Position numbers and translations under genes: made by a program
Shown here: positions 53,794 through 63,792 of the stretch, piece after piece
Numbering within the stretch: the first letter of the stretch is position 1
Layout of the letters: every line of letters begins with the position of its first letter
Notes under the pieces: model-generated
Database searches by the model: none
Told to the model about the DNA's origin: nothing
What the model saw: the letters and a program-made list of their open reading frames with translations, nothing else
Assembly (NCBI RefSeq): GCF_019734885.1
Contig: NZ_JAAXCM010000010.1
Coordinates: 1-64,000, forward strand
Direction of reading: 5' to 3'
DNA: 64,000 nt
From: Pseudocoprococcus catus
GTDB lineage: Bacteria; Bacillota; Clostridia; Lachnospirales; Lachnospiraceae

Positions 53794-56700
53794 TCTCCCG
53801 CCTCCTTTCTGATCATCTGCCATATTTCATTCTTTTTCATTTTTCTCAGTCGATGCCAGTCAAACCCTTCAAAAGACGGATCAAATCCACAGATAGCTTT
53901 GAAACTGCAGTAATCACAGGCTTTTTTCTGTCCATAACGATATGGATGAACACTGATATCACCTGAAAAAATACGTTTCCCCAACTGTCTTGTTCTTCGT
54001 TTCACATGCCATGACAATATTTCAAAATTCTCAGGCGGTGCAGCACTCGACAATGCCGATAAAGAGCCGTCTTTTTTTAATGTCACCGGCAATACTTTCG
54101 GCGGCATCTCCGGATGCTGATCCATATGATGAATGATCTCTGTATCATCTACCACAAGACCATCCACCGCCAACTGCTCAAGAATTGCCGTCTCATCATT
54201 CTGTTCTCCAACAAAATCTTGAAAATTTCTGGATGCCACCAGAGGATCATCAATGTGATAATAAAGAATACCCGCCGGAATGACAATGCATTTTTGATCT
54301 TTTCGCCGCTGTTCCTCACAGGCAGCGTTCATATAGACCATCAACTGAAGCTGAAGGCCATGAAAAACAGATGTCAGATCAAACTTGGTACTGCCGGACT
54401 TGTAATCAATAATTTTCAGAAAGACCTTCTCATCCTCTTCACAGAGATCCATTCGGTCGATTTTGCCATTGAGGGTCATCACACCACGATCACCGTAGAA
54501 AAGGTGCATATGATGATTCTCAAGTTCTGTTGTGAAACGCACTTCGTAGCCAACAGGCTCAAAATCACCCTTCTTCAGCTGCTGCTGCAGAGCCCATATC
54601 GTCCGTTTTGTCATACGCATAATTTTCTCTGTAAGATACTGCGCCCTCATACTGTCCTGCATAACTGAGTGATTATATTCAAGTACAACACTCTCCACGC
54701 ATTCTTCCACCAGACGATCTCTTGTTTCATCCGGAATCGTACGCCACTGGTAACCGCTTCTTCCTATCCTCAGAGAAAAACGTTCAATTGCCTGATGAAA
54801 AATCATACCGATGTCCGGTGCCTGTACCTGATAAATCTTTCTCTCCTTCAGATGAAGCCCGTAAGAAAGAAAATGTGCATAAGCACAGGCTGCATATTTT
54901 TCCAGCATCGTGACACCGCCGGTGAGCTGACCGCCGTAAACAGCCTTCACAGCCGCCTGGGATAAAGGATCCCCCGTATAATGATAGAAAGCAGCCTCCA
55001 CCAGCTGCCGGGTCTTCTCCTTATACTCCGGATTGCTGTAAAACCAGTCATAAACCTCCTGCCAGTTTTCCTGAATCTGTCCGTTTTCACTGATTTCCCG
55101 AAGCCCTCGGATCAAGAACTGATAATTATGCCAAAAATCTGTATTCTGTTCCTCATTCATACGAACTCTCTGAAGCTTCATTTGAGGAAAAACATTCTTG
55201 ATCCGGTTCAATATAGAAGAAGGCCGCTTTTCTTTACCGGAAGCATCCTGCTCTGACCAGGTCAAAATCAACTGTTCCGACGGTTTGGTCATATTCATAT
55301 AGAGGTAAAACTGTTCCGTACATGTGTTTTCTCTGACACTGGGTGCCAGATGAATATGATGCAATGCCAGCTTTCCCCTCTCAATCTCCGTCAGAAGTCC
55401 CCCGCCATTTTCCATAAGCGGTACAAGTCCATCATTCATGCCTACGAAAAACAATACTTTGACGTCTTCCAGTCGTGTACGCCGTATATCACCAAACGTC
55501 ACCTGATCCAATCCCGGTGGGATGATACCAATTCGAACATCGCTGATCCCTGCTTCAAGCACCTCTGAAAATATCTGTATTGAAAGAGGTTCCTCTCCCA
55601 GAATCAGATGCATTCGCTCCAGCAGACCGATGGCAACATCATAAATCTGCTCATATTCCCTGGCCCTTGACAGATCACCTCTGCTTTCAAAAAAGGAAGT
55701 CCACGCTTCCAGCTGCCTGCGTATTGACAAATGCTGCATGTAACGATAAAGTGCCCGCATAAAATCAACATTTCTTGCTTCTTTATTCCGGCTCACACTA
55801 TCCAATTCTTCCATAGGCAAAATCAGACGTTCCCGAATGCCATTAATCCTATCCAGTTCCTCATCTGTCATTCCCTGCATCCTGGCCGTCCAGACTTTCG
55901 TCCATTTGGCATGACCGCGTATACCCAGTGCCAGCACATAATTTTCCAGCAGATCAGCCTCTTCTTCTGCAATACCGGATAATCCGCTTCTGATATATCT
56001 GAAAACAGCGGCATAGCTGTACTTCTGAACAAAAATACCGCAAAGAGAACGAAGCCATTCGATCATCATATTGCCTGAAATATTGCGTCTGCCATCAAAG
56101 AAACACGGAATCTGATACTTATCAAACCAATACTGTGCACTGCCGCGATAAAGATTCATATCACTGGCCACCACTGCAATATCTCTGTAGCGATAATTTT
56201 TGACAGATACATATTCATGAATCTTCATGGCTGCATAGCCCATCTCCTCATTAGGCGTCTCTAATCCATAAGCCCGGATATTCTCCGGAACATTCTCCCA
56301 TGGCACAACTTTCTCCCTGAAAAGATTTTTCTCAAGAGACGCCAGTTCTTCACTGTTTCTGAATCGTCCATTTTGACTCTCCTGTAAAAGAATATCCTTG
56401 TCTCTTGATATAAGATTCTCACGACAGATCCGTTCCAGTTGAAAGATCGTATCCTTCGGCAGATAAAATAAATGCTCCACAGAAGAAACCTGATAGGGAT
56501 TCGCAGCAGCGTCCACATTCAATGTCATCACCACTTTCGGTGCCAACTGCAGAATTCTGGTCATCAGACGATACTGAATCGGTGTAAAGCCTGTAAAATC
56601 ATCCAGATAAACCGTCACATTCCGAATGACCGCAGATTGTTCGATCACATCACATAAACGATCCGGTACTTCTTCTGTTGTCATATATTTTTCGTGGATT

Positions 56701-57206
56701 TTCTCCAGAAAAGCTTCATAAATAACCGTAATATCCTGTAATTTGGCATACAAAACAGATTCTGTCCCCATCTCCATGCTTCTCTTTTTGAGCATCTCCG
56801 GTGTGACCCCATACTGCAACAGCTCCGACAGCATTGATTTGACCTCGTCTACAAAGCCTCTTTTGCGGATGTTTCCTCTGAAGGCCGAAAGTTCCTCTTC
56901 ATGTTCTGTCAGAAGCCGCCGTATAATTATGCTCTTGCCTGTATCTTCAAGTATTTCCTTCTGGTTCATTCCCAGTTCTTCAAATATCCTGTAAGCCAGA
57001 CGTTCAAAACTCAATACATCCACATTCATGACTCCGTGACGGGGATGATGGGTCACAATATTCTTCTGAGCCTGCATGGTATTCTGTTCCGGCACGATCA
57101 AAAAAATCTTTTCATCAGGAAACTGCACCGACTGCCTGACGATCATCTGATACAATCTGGTGGATTTGCCGGTACCGCTGCCTCCCAGGATCAATTGTAG
57201 TGACAT
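53790..57206 (-). CDS. addB: AddAB helicase-nuclease, subunit B
   Basis: 1138 residues. An ATP-binding P-loop lies at the extreme N-terminus ('LILGGSGTGKSTRLYQM'), with 'PVPEQNT'-type 'FLIVPEQNTMQAQKNI'. A degenerate helicase middle is followed by a C-terminal nuclease with 'FLKIIDYKSGSTKFDL'. The Fe-S cluster cysteines are seen as C in 'EKYAACAYAHFLSYGL' and 'KKACDYCSFKAICGFDP', the iron-staple pattern of AddB. It is the first gene of the pair, overlapping addA by 4 bp. Confidence 0.97.
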   Translation of the reverse strand: MSLQLILGGSGTGKSTRLYQMIVRQSVQFPDEKIFLIVPEQNTMQAQKNIVTHHPRHGVMNVDVLSFERLAYRIFEELGMNQKEILEDTGKSIIIRRLLTEHEEELSAFRGNIRKRGFVDEVKSMLSELLQYGVTPEMLKKRSMEMGTESVLYAKLQDITVIYEAFLEKIHEKYMTTEEVPDRLCDVIEQSAVIRNVTVYLDDFTGFTPIQYRLMTRILQLAPKVVMTLNVDAAANPYQVSSVEHLFYLPKDTIFQLERICRENLISRDKDILLQESQNGRFRNSEELASLEKNLFREKVVPWENVPENIRAYGLETPNEEMGYAAMKIHEYVSVKNYRYRDIAVVASDMNLYRGSAQYWFDKYQIPCFFDGRRNISGNMMIEWLRSLCGIFVQKYSYAAVFRYIRSGLSGIAEEEADLLENYVLALGIRGHAKWTKVWTARMQGMTDEELDRINGIRERLILPMEELDSVSRNKEARNVDFMRALYRYMQHLSIRRQLEAWTSFFESRGDLSRAREYEQIYDVAIGLLERMHLILGEEPLSIQIFSEVLEAGISDVRIGIIPPGLDQVTFGDIRRTRLEDVKVLFFVGMNDGLVPLMENGGGLLTEIERGKLALHHIHLAPSVRENTCTEQFYLYMNMTKPSEQLILTWSEQDASGKEKRPSSILNRIKNVFPQMKLQRVRMNEEQNTDFWHNYQFLIRGLREISENGQIQENWQEVYDWFYSNPEYKEKTRQLVEAAFYHYTGDPLSQAAVKAVYGGQLTGGVTMLEKYAACAYAHFLSYGLHLKERKIYQVQAPDIGMIFHQAIERFSLRIGRSGYQWRTIPDETRDRLVEECVESVVLEYNHSVMQDSMRAQYLTEKIMRMTKRTIWALQQQLKKGDFEPVGYEVRFTTELENHHMHLFYGDRGVMTLNGKIDRMDLCEEDEKVFLKIIDYKSGSTKFDLTSVFHGLQLQLMVYMNAACEEQRRKDQKCIVIPAGILYYHIDDPLVASRNFQDFVGEQNDETAILEQLAVDGLVVDDTEIIHHMDQHPEMPPKVLPVTLKKDGSLSALSSAAPPENFEILSWHVKRRTRQLGKRIFSGDISVHPYRYGQKKACDYCSFKAICGFDPSFEGFDWHRLRKMKKNEIWQMIRKEAGE

Positions 57207-57275
57207 ACCTTTCTCCTCTCATATTTCTCATCTATTTTCATATACATATAGTAACATTTTTACGGAGGGATTTCC

Positions 57276-57704
57276 ATGCAAAGTGATACCCGCATTTTTG
57301 TTTTCAGACTCCGCCAGCTGCTGACTGCCTTAGCAGTCGCTGTCATTCTTATACTTGCTGCAATTCTGGCTGTTTTTCAATTTATCCCAAGCAAAAAAGA
57401 TGTGCAAACATCCCCGGCTTCTGCATACACCGCAGGTATTTACACATCTTCAATTACACTTGGCAGTCAATCTGTCGACATACAGGTCGTTGTCGACAAA
57501 GATCGGGTCAAATCAGCCTCCATTGTGAATCTGGATGAATCTGTCGCAGCCATGTATCCCCTGCTTGCAACAAGCATGGATAATATATCTGCACAGCTGG
57601 CCGCCGGTGTTTCTGTCGAAGACATCAGCTATTCTTCCTCCAGCCGGTACACATCACAGGTTCTTCTGGGTGCCGTTTCCCAAGCCATTAACAAAGCACG
57701 CTGA
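57276..57704 (+). CDS. Membrane-anchored protein with FMN-binding-like domain, possibly degenerate
   Basis: 142 residues: a short cytoplasmic start, one transmembrane helix (about residues 16-38), then an extracytoplasmic domain. That domain, 'YTAGIYTSSITLGSQSVDIQ', 'VVVDKDRVKSASIVNLDESV' and a final 'YTSQVLLGAVSQAINKA', follows the beta/alpha layout of FMN-binding domains of RnfG/NqrC type. The clear S(G)AT-S/T flavinylation motif is replaced by 'SSSSRYTSQ', so covalent FMN attachment is doubtful. A good ribosome binding site (ACGGAGGG) precedes the ATG. It is divergent from addB and convergent with nadE. Role unknown. Confidence 0.6.
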   Translation: MQSDTRIFVFRLRQLLTALAVAVILILAAILAVFQFIPSKKDVQTSPASAYTAGIYTSSITLGSQSVDIQVVVDKDRVKSASIVNLDESVAAMYPLLATSMDNISAQLAAGVSVEDISYSSSSRYTSQVLLGAVSQAINKAR

Positions 57705-57728
57705 AAGTCTGAATACCGCTTTCATCTG

Positions 57729-59645
57729 CTATTCAACAATCTCATCCAGTTCCTGCATCCAGAGTGCTGCACAGGCATCACTTGGCATACGCAGATCGCC
57801 TCTCGGAGAAACCGCAACAGAACCAACCTTCGGTCCATCCGGCAGACAGGATCGTTTAAACTGCTGCGCAAAGAACCGACGGTAGAAAGTCTTCAGCCAT
57901 CTTAAGATTGTGGCGGCATCATAAACACCTTCAAAAGCTTGCAGTGCCAGGCGATAAACCTTGGCCGGGTGCCGCCCGAAACGCAGAATATGATACAAGA
58001 AGAAATCATGAAGTTCATATGGCCCTACCAAATCTTCTGTCTTCTGGGAAATCTCACCGTCTTCCGGCGGGATCAGTTCAGGGCTCACCGGTGTATCCAA
58101 AATATCCAGCAATGTTTCTTTTAAAGTTTGGCTGTCCGCCGTATCCGCACAATATCTCACAAGATGACGCACCAATGTCTTCGGTACAGACGCATTGACA
58201 CCATACATAGACATATGATCTCCATTATACGTCGCCCATCCAAGGGCAAGCTCTGACATATCACCTGTACCGATCACCATGCCGCCCAAGCGATTGGCAA
58301 TGTCCATCAATACCTGTGTTCTCTCACGTGCCTGACCATTCTCATAGGTCACATCATGTTTTGACGGATCCTGACCGATATCTGAAAAATGAAGAGTAAC
58401 AGCCTCCTTAATATCTACTTCCTCAAGGGTTGCTCCCAGTCTGTGGACCAACTCACAGGCATTGTGATAGGTTCTGTCCGTCGTACCAAAGCACGGCATC
58501 GTCACAGCCATGATCTGTTTTCTGTCCATATCCAGCATATCAAAAGCACGTACCGTTACAAGCAGTGCCAATGTAGAATCCAGGCCGCCTGAAATACCCA
58601 CAACAGCATGCCTGCAGTGCGTATGTGCCAGACGCTTCTTAAGACCCATGGCCTGTATTGTCAAAATTTCTTCACATCGCCTTGCACGGTCGGTCTGATC
58701 ATCCGGTACAAAAGGATGCGGATCGATATATCTGCGAAGTTTGATCGGATGCATCTCAAGATCAAAATCAATGATTCGATAATCCTGACCAAAGTTTGGC
58801 TGCCATGTGGTCATTCTACGACGCTCACTGACAAGTTTTGATGTATCCAGATCTGCTGTGATCATCTGATTGTGAAAGCGTTCGGACTCTGCCATAAAAC
58901 TGCCGTTTTCACAGATTAGATTATGTGCACCGAAAACAAGATCCGTGGAAGATTCCCCTTCACCTGCATCCGCGTAAATATAACCGCAGACAAGTCTTGC
59001 TGACTGTCCGCTGACCAGAGACTTACGGTAAATATCTTTGCCAGTTGTCTCATCACTGGCCGACAAATTGGCTATAACAGTGGCACCTGCCAGTGCATGA
59101 CCGATACTTGGCGGCTGAGCAACCCAGAGATCTTCGCAAATCTCGATACCGAGGGTAAATGCCGGCATCTGACGGCATCTGAATAAAAGCTTTGTTCCGA
59201 AAGGATACTTTCTGCCGTTAAATAAAACCTCCGTCTCTATACCTGCACCGCTGTGATAATGGCGGCCTTCATAAAATTCCGAATATGTCGGAAGGTAAGA
59301 TTTCGGTACAAAGCCGAGAATTTCACCATCATGAAGTACAGCAGCCACATTGTAAAGAACACTGTTTACTGTCAGCGGAAGACCTGCCAATACAACCATA
59401 TTCCTGTCCCTTGTGGATTCCGTCAATGCCACCAGTGCCTTCTCAGCACCATCCAACAGACTTTCCTGAAGAAAAAGATCACTGCATGTATAGCCTGTCA
59501 GGCACAATTCAGGCAGTACAAGCAGGCTCACGCCCTGCTCATAGGCCTCTGACACAAGTGCCGCTGCAGATGCACCGTTAAAACTGCAGTCCGCCACCCG
59601 GATATCCGGTGTGGCTGCTGCAACGCGTAAAAATCCGTCAAACAT
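57729..59645 (-). CDS. nadE: Glutamine-dependent NAD+ synthase
   Basis: About 638 residues from the ATG at 59645 (GGAGG ten bases upstream); the frame extends to 59795 over the end of fbp and is rejected there. The N-terminal nitrilase-type glutaminase domain has the Glu-Lys-Cys triad in 'LLVLPELCLTGYTCSDLF', 'FVPKSYLPTYSEFYEGRHY' and 'LGIEICEDLWVAQ'. The C-terminal synthetase has 'HAVVGISGGLDSTLALLV' and 'VIGTGDMSELALGWATYNGD'. It amidates nicotinate adenine dinucleotide with glutamine and ATP. It follows fbp by 19 bp. Confidence 0.95.
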   Translation of the reverse strand: MFDGFLRVAAATPDIRVADCSFNGASAAALVSEAYEQGVSLLVLPELCLTGYTCSDLFLQESLLDGAEKALVALTESTRDRNMVVLAGLPLTVNSVLYNVAAVLHDGEILGFVPKSYLPTYSEFYEGRHYHSGAGIETEVLFNGRKYPFGTKLLFRCRQMPAFTLGIEICEDLWVAQPPSIGHALAGATVIANLSASDETTGKDIYRKSLVSGQSARLVCGYIYADAGEGESSTDLVFGAHNLICENGSFMAESERFHNQMITADLDTSKLVSERRRMTTWQPNFGQDYRIIDFDLEMHPIKLRRYIDPHPFVPDDQTDRARRCEEILTIQAMGLKKRLAHTHCRHAVVGISGGLDSTLALLVTVRAFDMLDMDRKQIMAVTMPCFGTTDRTYHNACELVHRLGATLEEVDIKEAVTLHFSDIGQDPSKHDVTYENGQARERTQVLMDIANRLGGMVIGTGDMSELALGWATYNGDHMSMYGVNASVPKTLVRHLVRYCADTADSQTLKETLLDILDTPVSPELIPPEDGEISQKTEDLVGPYELHDFFLYHILRFGRHPAKVYRLALQAFEGVYDAATILRWLKTFYRRFFAQQFKRSCLPDGPKVGSVAVSPRGDLRMPSDACAALWMQELDEIVE

Positions 59646-59664
59646 ACGAATATTGCCTCCAAAT

Positions 59665-61641
59665 TTATCGTTTTTCTCTGAGAAGACCTCTCCGGTAAGC
59701 ATCCAATAACTGCTCCAGATCCACAATATCCTTGCGAATCTGCTTACCGATATCTGTATCTGCCACCATTCTTCGCTCATTGACCAGCTGGACAACCGTA
59801 ATGTTAGAATGGATATCTGTTTCTTCTATAATCGCCTTCTCAAGGCTTTCAAAAGGTTCATGGGTAACCAGGCGGAGTCCATAGGAATTATAGATCAGGG
59901 TATAGCCTGCAATACCTGTTGTCTTCTGATAAGCTTTGGAAAATCCGCCATCAATAATCAGAAGCTTGCCATTGCCTTTGATCGGGCTCTCACCTTTCTT
60001 GAACTTCACCGGCATATGTCCATTTACAATATGTGACCGCTTCGGATCCATTCCGAATTCTCTGAGGATCATATCGCAGATTTCTTCTTTCTCTATGAGT
60101 TTATAATAATAATCCTTGCGTTCCTCTCTCAATGACGGTTCATTGATAAAATAGCGTTCGAAGGTGGCCATCTTCTCTTTGCCGTAAACCGGTGAATCCA
60201 CATTGGACCAGATAAACCACATAATATCCTGTCCATAAAGACGTTCTTCCGGATCACTGCTCATATAATAGCCTTTTCTGGCACAACTTTCAAGAAAATC
60301 ATAGAGTGCCTTGCCTGAATACTTCTTGCCCTTCAATGTGACATCTCTGAATGTACCATCTTCATTGAAGGGAACACAGCCGTGATAATACAGATTATCA
60401 TTGTAGCAGAGATAGAGACTTCCCTGCTTAAAGAAGAACTGAATATGCTTCTGAAGCTTCTCGCATCCCTTAAAGGCTGTTACCAGACGACTCATAATAT
60501 CTTCCTCTTCCGTTGAAAGCTCATACGGATGTGCAGGGTCAATGGTCGGGAAGTTATGATCCAACAGATCATATTCCTTGCCGTCTATGGTTATACTTCC
60601 CTTCTCATAGTTGATCTTATCCAACAAAAGTCTGTCCGCCATATGGAATTCCGGACGACGCATCATCAGCTGACCTTCCAGTTTAAACTGAATAATGGCA
60701 ATGGCCTTGTGCATCTTAACTTCCACTTCTTCTTCCACCTGGCTGATGCTGTAATCTTCACGCTCCACATGCTTAATGGCAAAAAGAGAGCATGGATCAT
60801 CCCCGTAAACAGTATTGGCAAAGTTTGCCAAAGGCATCAGATTGATACCATAATCATCTTCCAGCGTGTTCAGGTTGCCATAACGGGCACTGATACGGAT
60901 CACATTGGCAATGCAGGCCGGATGGCCGCTGGCTGCTCCCATCCAGAGCACATCATGATTGCCCCACTGGATATCAACCGAATGATAGGACATCAGCTTG
61001 TCCATGATTGCAGCCGCTCCCGGTCCTCTGTCGAAAACATCACCCACAATATGCAGATGATCCACAACCAGACGCTGAATCAGATTGCACATAGCCACAA
61101 TAAATTCCTTAGCACGGTTGATGCGGATGATCGTATTGATAATCTCATTATAATAAGCTTCTTTATTCAGAATATCTTCTCGTTCGTAGAGCAATTCTTC
61201 AATAATATAAGCGAAATCCTTCGGCAGTGCTTTTCTGACCTTGGAACGGGTATATTTTGACTGGGAACGTTTACACACACGAATCAGTCTGTGAAAAGTC
61301 ATTCTGTAAAAGTCTTCAATATCATCTTCCTCTTTCTCGATCAGTTCAAGCTTCTTCTCCGGATAATAAATCAACGTTGCAAGCTGTTTCTTATCTTTGA
61401 TACTGATGCTGTTGCCGAACTCTTCATCAATCTTGGCTCTGACTGCACCTGAACCGTTCTTCAGAACATGAAAAAACTGGTCTGCCTCCCCATGGATATC
61501 ACTCAATGCATGCTCTGTGCCCTTCGGAAGGTTCATAATGGCAGATAAGTTGATAATCTCCGTTGATGCCGACGCAATCGTCGGATATTTTTCAGATAAA
61601 AGTTTCAGATAACGTTTCTGTAAATCCCCCAACTGTTCCAT
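59665..61641 (-). CDS. fbp: Fructose-1,6-bisphosphatase, class III
   Basis: About 658 residues, the usual length for the large Firmicutes class III enzyme. Metallophosphatase motifs are spread along it: 'HALSDIHGEADQFFHVLKNG', 'VVDHLHIVGDVFDRGPGAAA', 'VDIQWGNHDVLWMGAASGHP' and 'HIVNGHMPVKFKKGESPIKG'. It removes the C1 phosphate of fructose-1,6-bisphosphate in gluconeogenesis. The ATG at 61641 (AAAGGAG upstream) is preferred to starts inside the dapB end. dapB lies 28 bp upstream and nadE 19 bp downstream, probably one operon. Confidence 0.95.
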   Translation of the reverse strand: MEQLGDLQKRYLKLLSEKYPTIASASTEIINLSAIMNLPKGTEHALSDIHGEADQFFHVLKNGSGAVRAKIDEEFGNSISIKDKKQLATLIYYPEKKLELIEKEEDDIEDFYRMTFHRLIRVCKRSQSKYTRSKVRKALPKDFAYIIEELLYEREDILNKEAYYNEIINTIIRINRAKEFIVAMCNLIQRLVVDHLHIVGDVFDRGPGAAAIMDKLMSYHSVDIQWGNHDVLWMGAASGHPACIANVIRISARYGNLNTLEDDYGINLMPLANFANTVYGDDPCSLFAIKHVEREDYSISQVEEEVEVKMHKAIAIIQFKLEGQLMMRRPEFHMADRLLLDKINYEKGSITIDGKEYDLLDHNFPTIDPAHPYELSTEEEDIMSRLVTAFKGCEKLQKHIQFFFKQGSLYLCYNDNLYYHGCVPFNEDGTFRDVTLKGKKYSGKALYDFLESCARKGYYMSSDPEERLYGQDIMWFIWSNVDSPVYGKEKMATFERYFINEPSLREERKDYYYKLIEKEEICDMILREFGMDPKRSHIVNGHMPVKFKKGESPIKGNGKLLIIDGGFSKAYQKTTGIAGYTLIYNSYGLRLVTHEPFESLEKAIIEETDIHSNITVVQLVNERRMVADTDIGKQIRKDIVDLEQLLDAYRRGLLREKR

Positions 61642-61669
61642 GGCGGCTCCTTTCCCTTTGCGTTTTCGA

Positions 61670-62425
61670 CTAACCAATGACATCACTCATCTGATACATT
61701 CCCGGTTTCTGATCCTTTAAAAACCGTGCTGCCTGAATGGCACCTTTTCCAAAAATAGCTTTGGAATAAGCCGTATGCTTAATCTCGATAACTTCATCCT
61801 GACCGCAATAGAAAACCTCATGCTCACCGACGATAGTACCGCCTCTGACAGCCTGAATACCGATCTCATTGGCCTCTCTCTTGGCACGTTCTGCCGAACG
61901 ATCCAGTTTATATGTATACCGGTGATCCATCGCTTCATTGATGGCATCTGCAATGGCCAGTGCTGTGCCGGATGGTGCATCCATTTTCTTGTTATGATGC
62001 TTCTCAACGATTTCAATATCATAACCGGCTTCGCCAAGAATCTTGGCTGCTGCAGCTGCCAGTTTGAAAACCGTATTCACACCCAGTGACATATTGGCAG
62101 AACGAAGCACCGGAATCTGACTGGATGCAGCCTTTACATCCTCCAGCTGCTTGTCGCTCAATCCAGTTGTACAAAGCACCAGCGGCATCTTACGTTTCAG
62201 CGCATACGCCAGAACGCCATCCACAGCCTGTGCCACTGAAAAATCTACAATCACATCTGCATCCACATCACATGCATCGCAGGATGTGAACACCGGATAC
62301 GGGTTTTCTCTGTTGTCTGCACAGTCAATACCTGCCACGATCTCTGCATCATTGTCTTCTGATGCAAGTTTTGTAATCACCTGTCCCATGGCACCATTGC
62401 AGCCATGCATAATCATCTTTACCAT
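61670..62425 (-). CDS. dapB: 4-hydroxy-tetrahydrodipicolinate reductase
   Basis: 251 residues. It has the N-terminal NAD(P)-binding 'MIMHGCNGAMGQVITKLA', 'DVIVDFSVAQAVDGVLAYAL', and the substrate/catalytic motif 'IVEKHHNKKMDAPSGTALAI' with the conserved His-His and Lys. It reduces hydroxy-tetrahydrodipicolinate in lysine and diaminopimelate synthesis. The ATG at 62425 has GGAGG eight bases upstream and is preferred to one at 62440. dapA is 315 bp upstream behind a terminator, so dapB is not simply in the riboswitch transcript. A weak TATAAT stands at 62553-62558. Confidence 0.95.
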   Translation of the reverse strand: MVKMIMHGCNGAMGQVITKLASEDNDAEIVAGIDCADNRENPYPVFTSCDACDVDADVIVDFSVAQAVDGVLAYALKRKMPLVLCTTGLSDKQLEDVKAASSQIPVLRSANMSLGVNTVFKLAAAAAKILGEAGYDIEIVEKHHNKKMDAPSGTALAIADAINEAMDHRYTYKLDRSAERAKREANEIGIQAVRGGTIVGEHEVFYCGQDEVIEIKHTAYSKAIFGKGAIQAARFLKDQKPGMYQMSDVIG

Positions 62426-62740
62426 CTCTATATCCTCCATTTAATTTGTTCTATTGTGATAAATATCCATTAATAACTGTTCATTGCCTTTCCTGTTACA
62501 GTCTTCTAACAATGCACTACTTTCATTTTACCCTACATCGCTTCATAACGCAATTATAGTTAAAGTATTGACATTCTTATTTATTTCCGAATTCCTGTGC
62601 AGCCCACGGAACGTATAACAGACGTGAGAGAACAACGGGCATCGGATCCTATCTGTTACAGCGTCTGTAACTAAAAGAAAGACTCTCCCGGATGCGCATT
62701 CTGATGCTCATCCGAAAAAGTCTTTATTAAAATCTATTCC
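62426..62740. other. 315-bp gap between dapB and dapA
   Basis: No ORF is supported here. It holds the dapA terminator (62679-62726), a perfect palindrome gttacag-cgt-ctgtaac (62656-62672) just beyond it, and an AT-rich stretch with a possible minus-strand -10 (TATAAT, 62553-62558) but no convincing -35. Confidence 0.5.
62679..62726 (-). terminator. Terminator after dapA
   Basis: On the minus strand AAAGACT...CGGATGAGCATC...GATGCGCATCCGGGAGAGTCTTT folds into a long, slightly imperfect stem, followed by CTTTT, shortly after the dapA stop. Confidence 0.65.
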
Positions 62741-63634
62741 TTATTCTGACAGCTTCAGGCCATAAGCCTTCATCGCTGCTGCCAGACGGGCCTTATGTTC
62801 CGGTTCGATCTCTGTCAAAGGCATTCTGAGGGGACCCGCTTCCATACCAAGCATGTTCATTGCTGCTTTGACAGGGATTGGATTCACTTCATTGAATAAT
62901 TCATGCATCAAAGGCAGGGCCTTTAACTGAAGCTCAAGACTTCCCTTCACATCACCTGCCAGATATTTGGCAACGATATCATGGGAATCCTGCGGACAGA
63001 TGTTGGAAAATACGGAAATAACACCAATACCGCCAAGAGACAGGATTGGAACAACTTCATCATCATTGCCTGAGTATAAATCGATGCATCCTTCTGCCAG
63101 CTGCATCAATGTTGCAATCTGTGAGATATTGCCGCTTGCTTCTTTGATACCGACAATATTGTCACAGTTCTTAGCCAGAGTCACTGCTGTCTCAGGTGCG
63201 ATATTCACGCCTGTACGGCTCTGAACATTGTACAGAATGATCGGAAGATCTGTATGCTTTGCAATCTCTGTATAATGAGCTACAAGACCTTTCTGTGTTG
63301 CTTTGTTATAATAAGGGGTAACAAGAAGCACACCATCTGCGCCTGCTTCCTCAGCCTCTCTGGTCAGATAGATTGCTGTCTCAGTACTGTTGGAACCGGT
63401 ACCTGCAATAACAGGAATTCTGCCGGCTGTACGGTTGATAGCTGTACGAATACATTCAATATGTTCTTCCTCTGACAATGTGGAAGACTCACCTGTTGTA
63501 CCACATATAACGATACCGTCTGTGCCATTGGCGATCTGATAATCAATGTTCTCCTCAAGTTTCTCAAAATTAACTGAACCATCTGCATGCATTGGTGTGA
63601 CAATTGCAACACCTGCACCTGTAAAAATTGCCAT
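62741..63634 (-). CDS. dapA: 4-hydroxy-tetrahydrodipicolinate synthase
   Basis: 297 residues of a TIM-barrel aldolase. It has 'GVAIVTPMHADGSVNFEKL', 'GTDGIVICGTTGESSTLSEE', the catalytic Tyr in 'LVTPYYNKATQKGL' and the Schiff-base Lys in 'NIVGIKEASGNI'. It condenses pyruvate with aspartate semialdehyde, the first committed step to diaminopimelate and lysine. The ATG at 63634 (GGAGGAAAG upstream) is preferred to a TTG at 63649. A lysine riboswitch and its terminator lie directly upstream, so lysine should shut it down. Confidence 0.96.
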   Translation of the reverse strand: MAIFTGAGVAIVTPMHADGSVNFEKLEENIDYQIANGTDGIVICGTTGESSTLSEEEHIECIRTAINRTAGRIPVIAGTGSNSTETAIYLTREAEEAGADGVLLVTPYYNKATQKGLVAHYTEIAKHTDLPIILYNVQSRTGVNIAPETAVTLAKNCDNIVGIKEASGNISQIATLMQLAEGCIDLYSGNDDEVVPILSLGGIGVISVFSNICPQDSHDIVAKYLAGDVKGSLELQLKALPLMHELFNEVNPIPVKAAMNMLGMEAGPLRMPLTEIEPEHKARLAAAMKAYGLKLSE

Positions 63635-63732
63635 ATCTCTTTCCTCCAATTTCTATTACTGCTATAAAGGGGACATGTACTTCTGCTCTTTTTGCAAGTC
63701 TTAGAGAATTCCACTGGAATTGACTATGGCAT

Positions 63733-63759
63733 AAAAAAGAGCCGACGCAATGCCGACTC
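63733..63759 (-). terminator. Riboswitch-controlled terminator ahead of dapA
   Basis: On the minus strand GAGTCGGC and GTCGGCTC form an 8-bp stem with two G-U pairs around a 5-base loop, followed by six T, between the lysine aptamer and dapA. Confidence 0.8.
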
Positions 63760-63792
63760 ATAAGAATATTCTCAACTATGAAAATTCTTCAA

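Noticed and set aside
59646-59795. N-terminal extension of nadE into fbp
   Set aside because: The first 50 residues are translated out of frame from fbp; the ATG at 59645 with GGAGG gives the normal family length.
60529-61260. 243-aa plus-strand ORF
   Set aside because: It is antisense within fbp, which has all class III motifs in the other strand.
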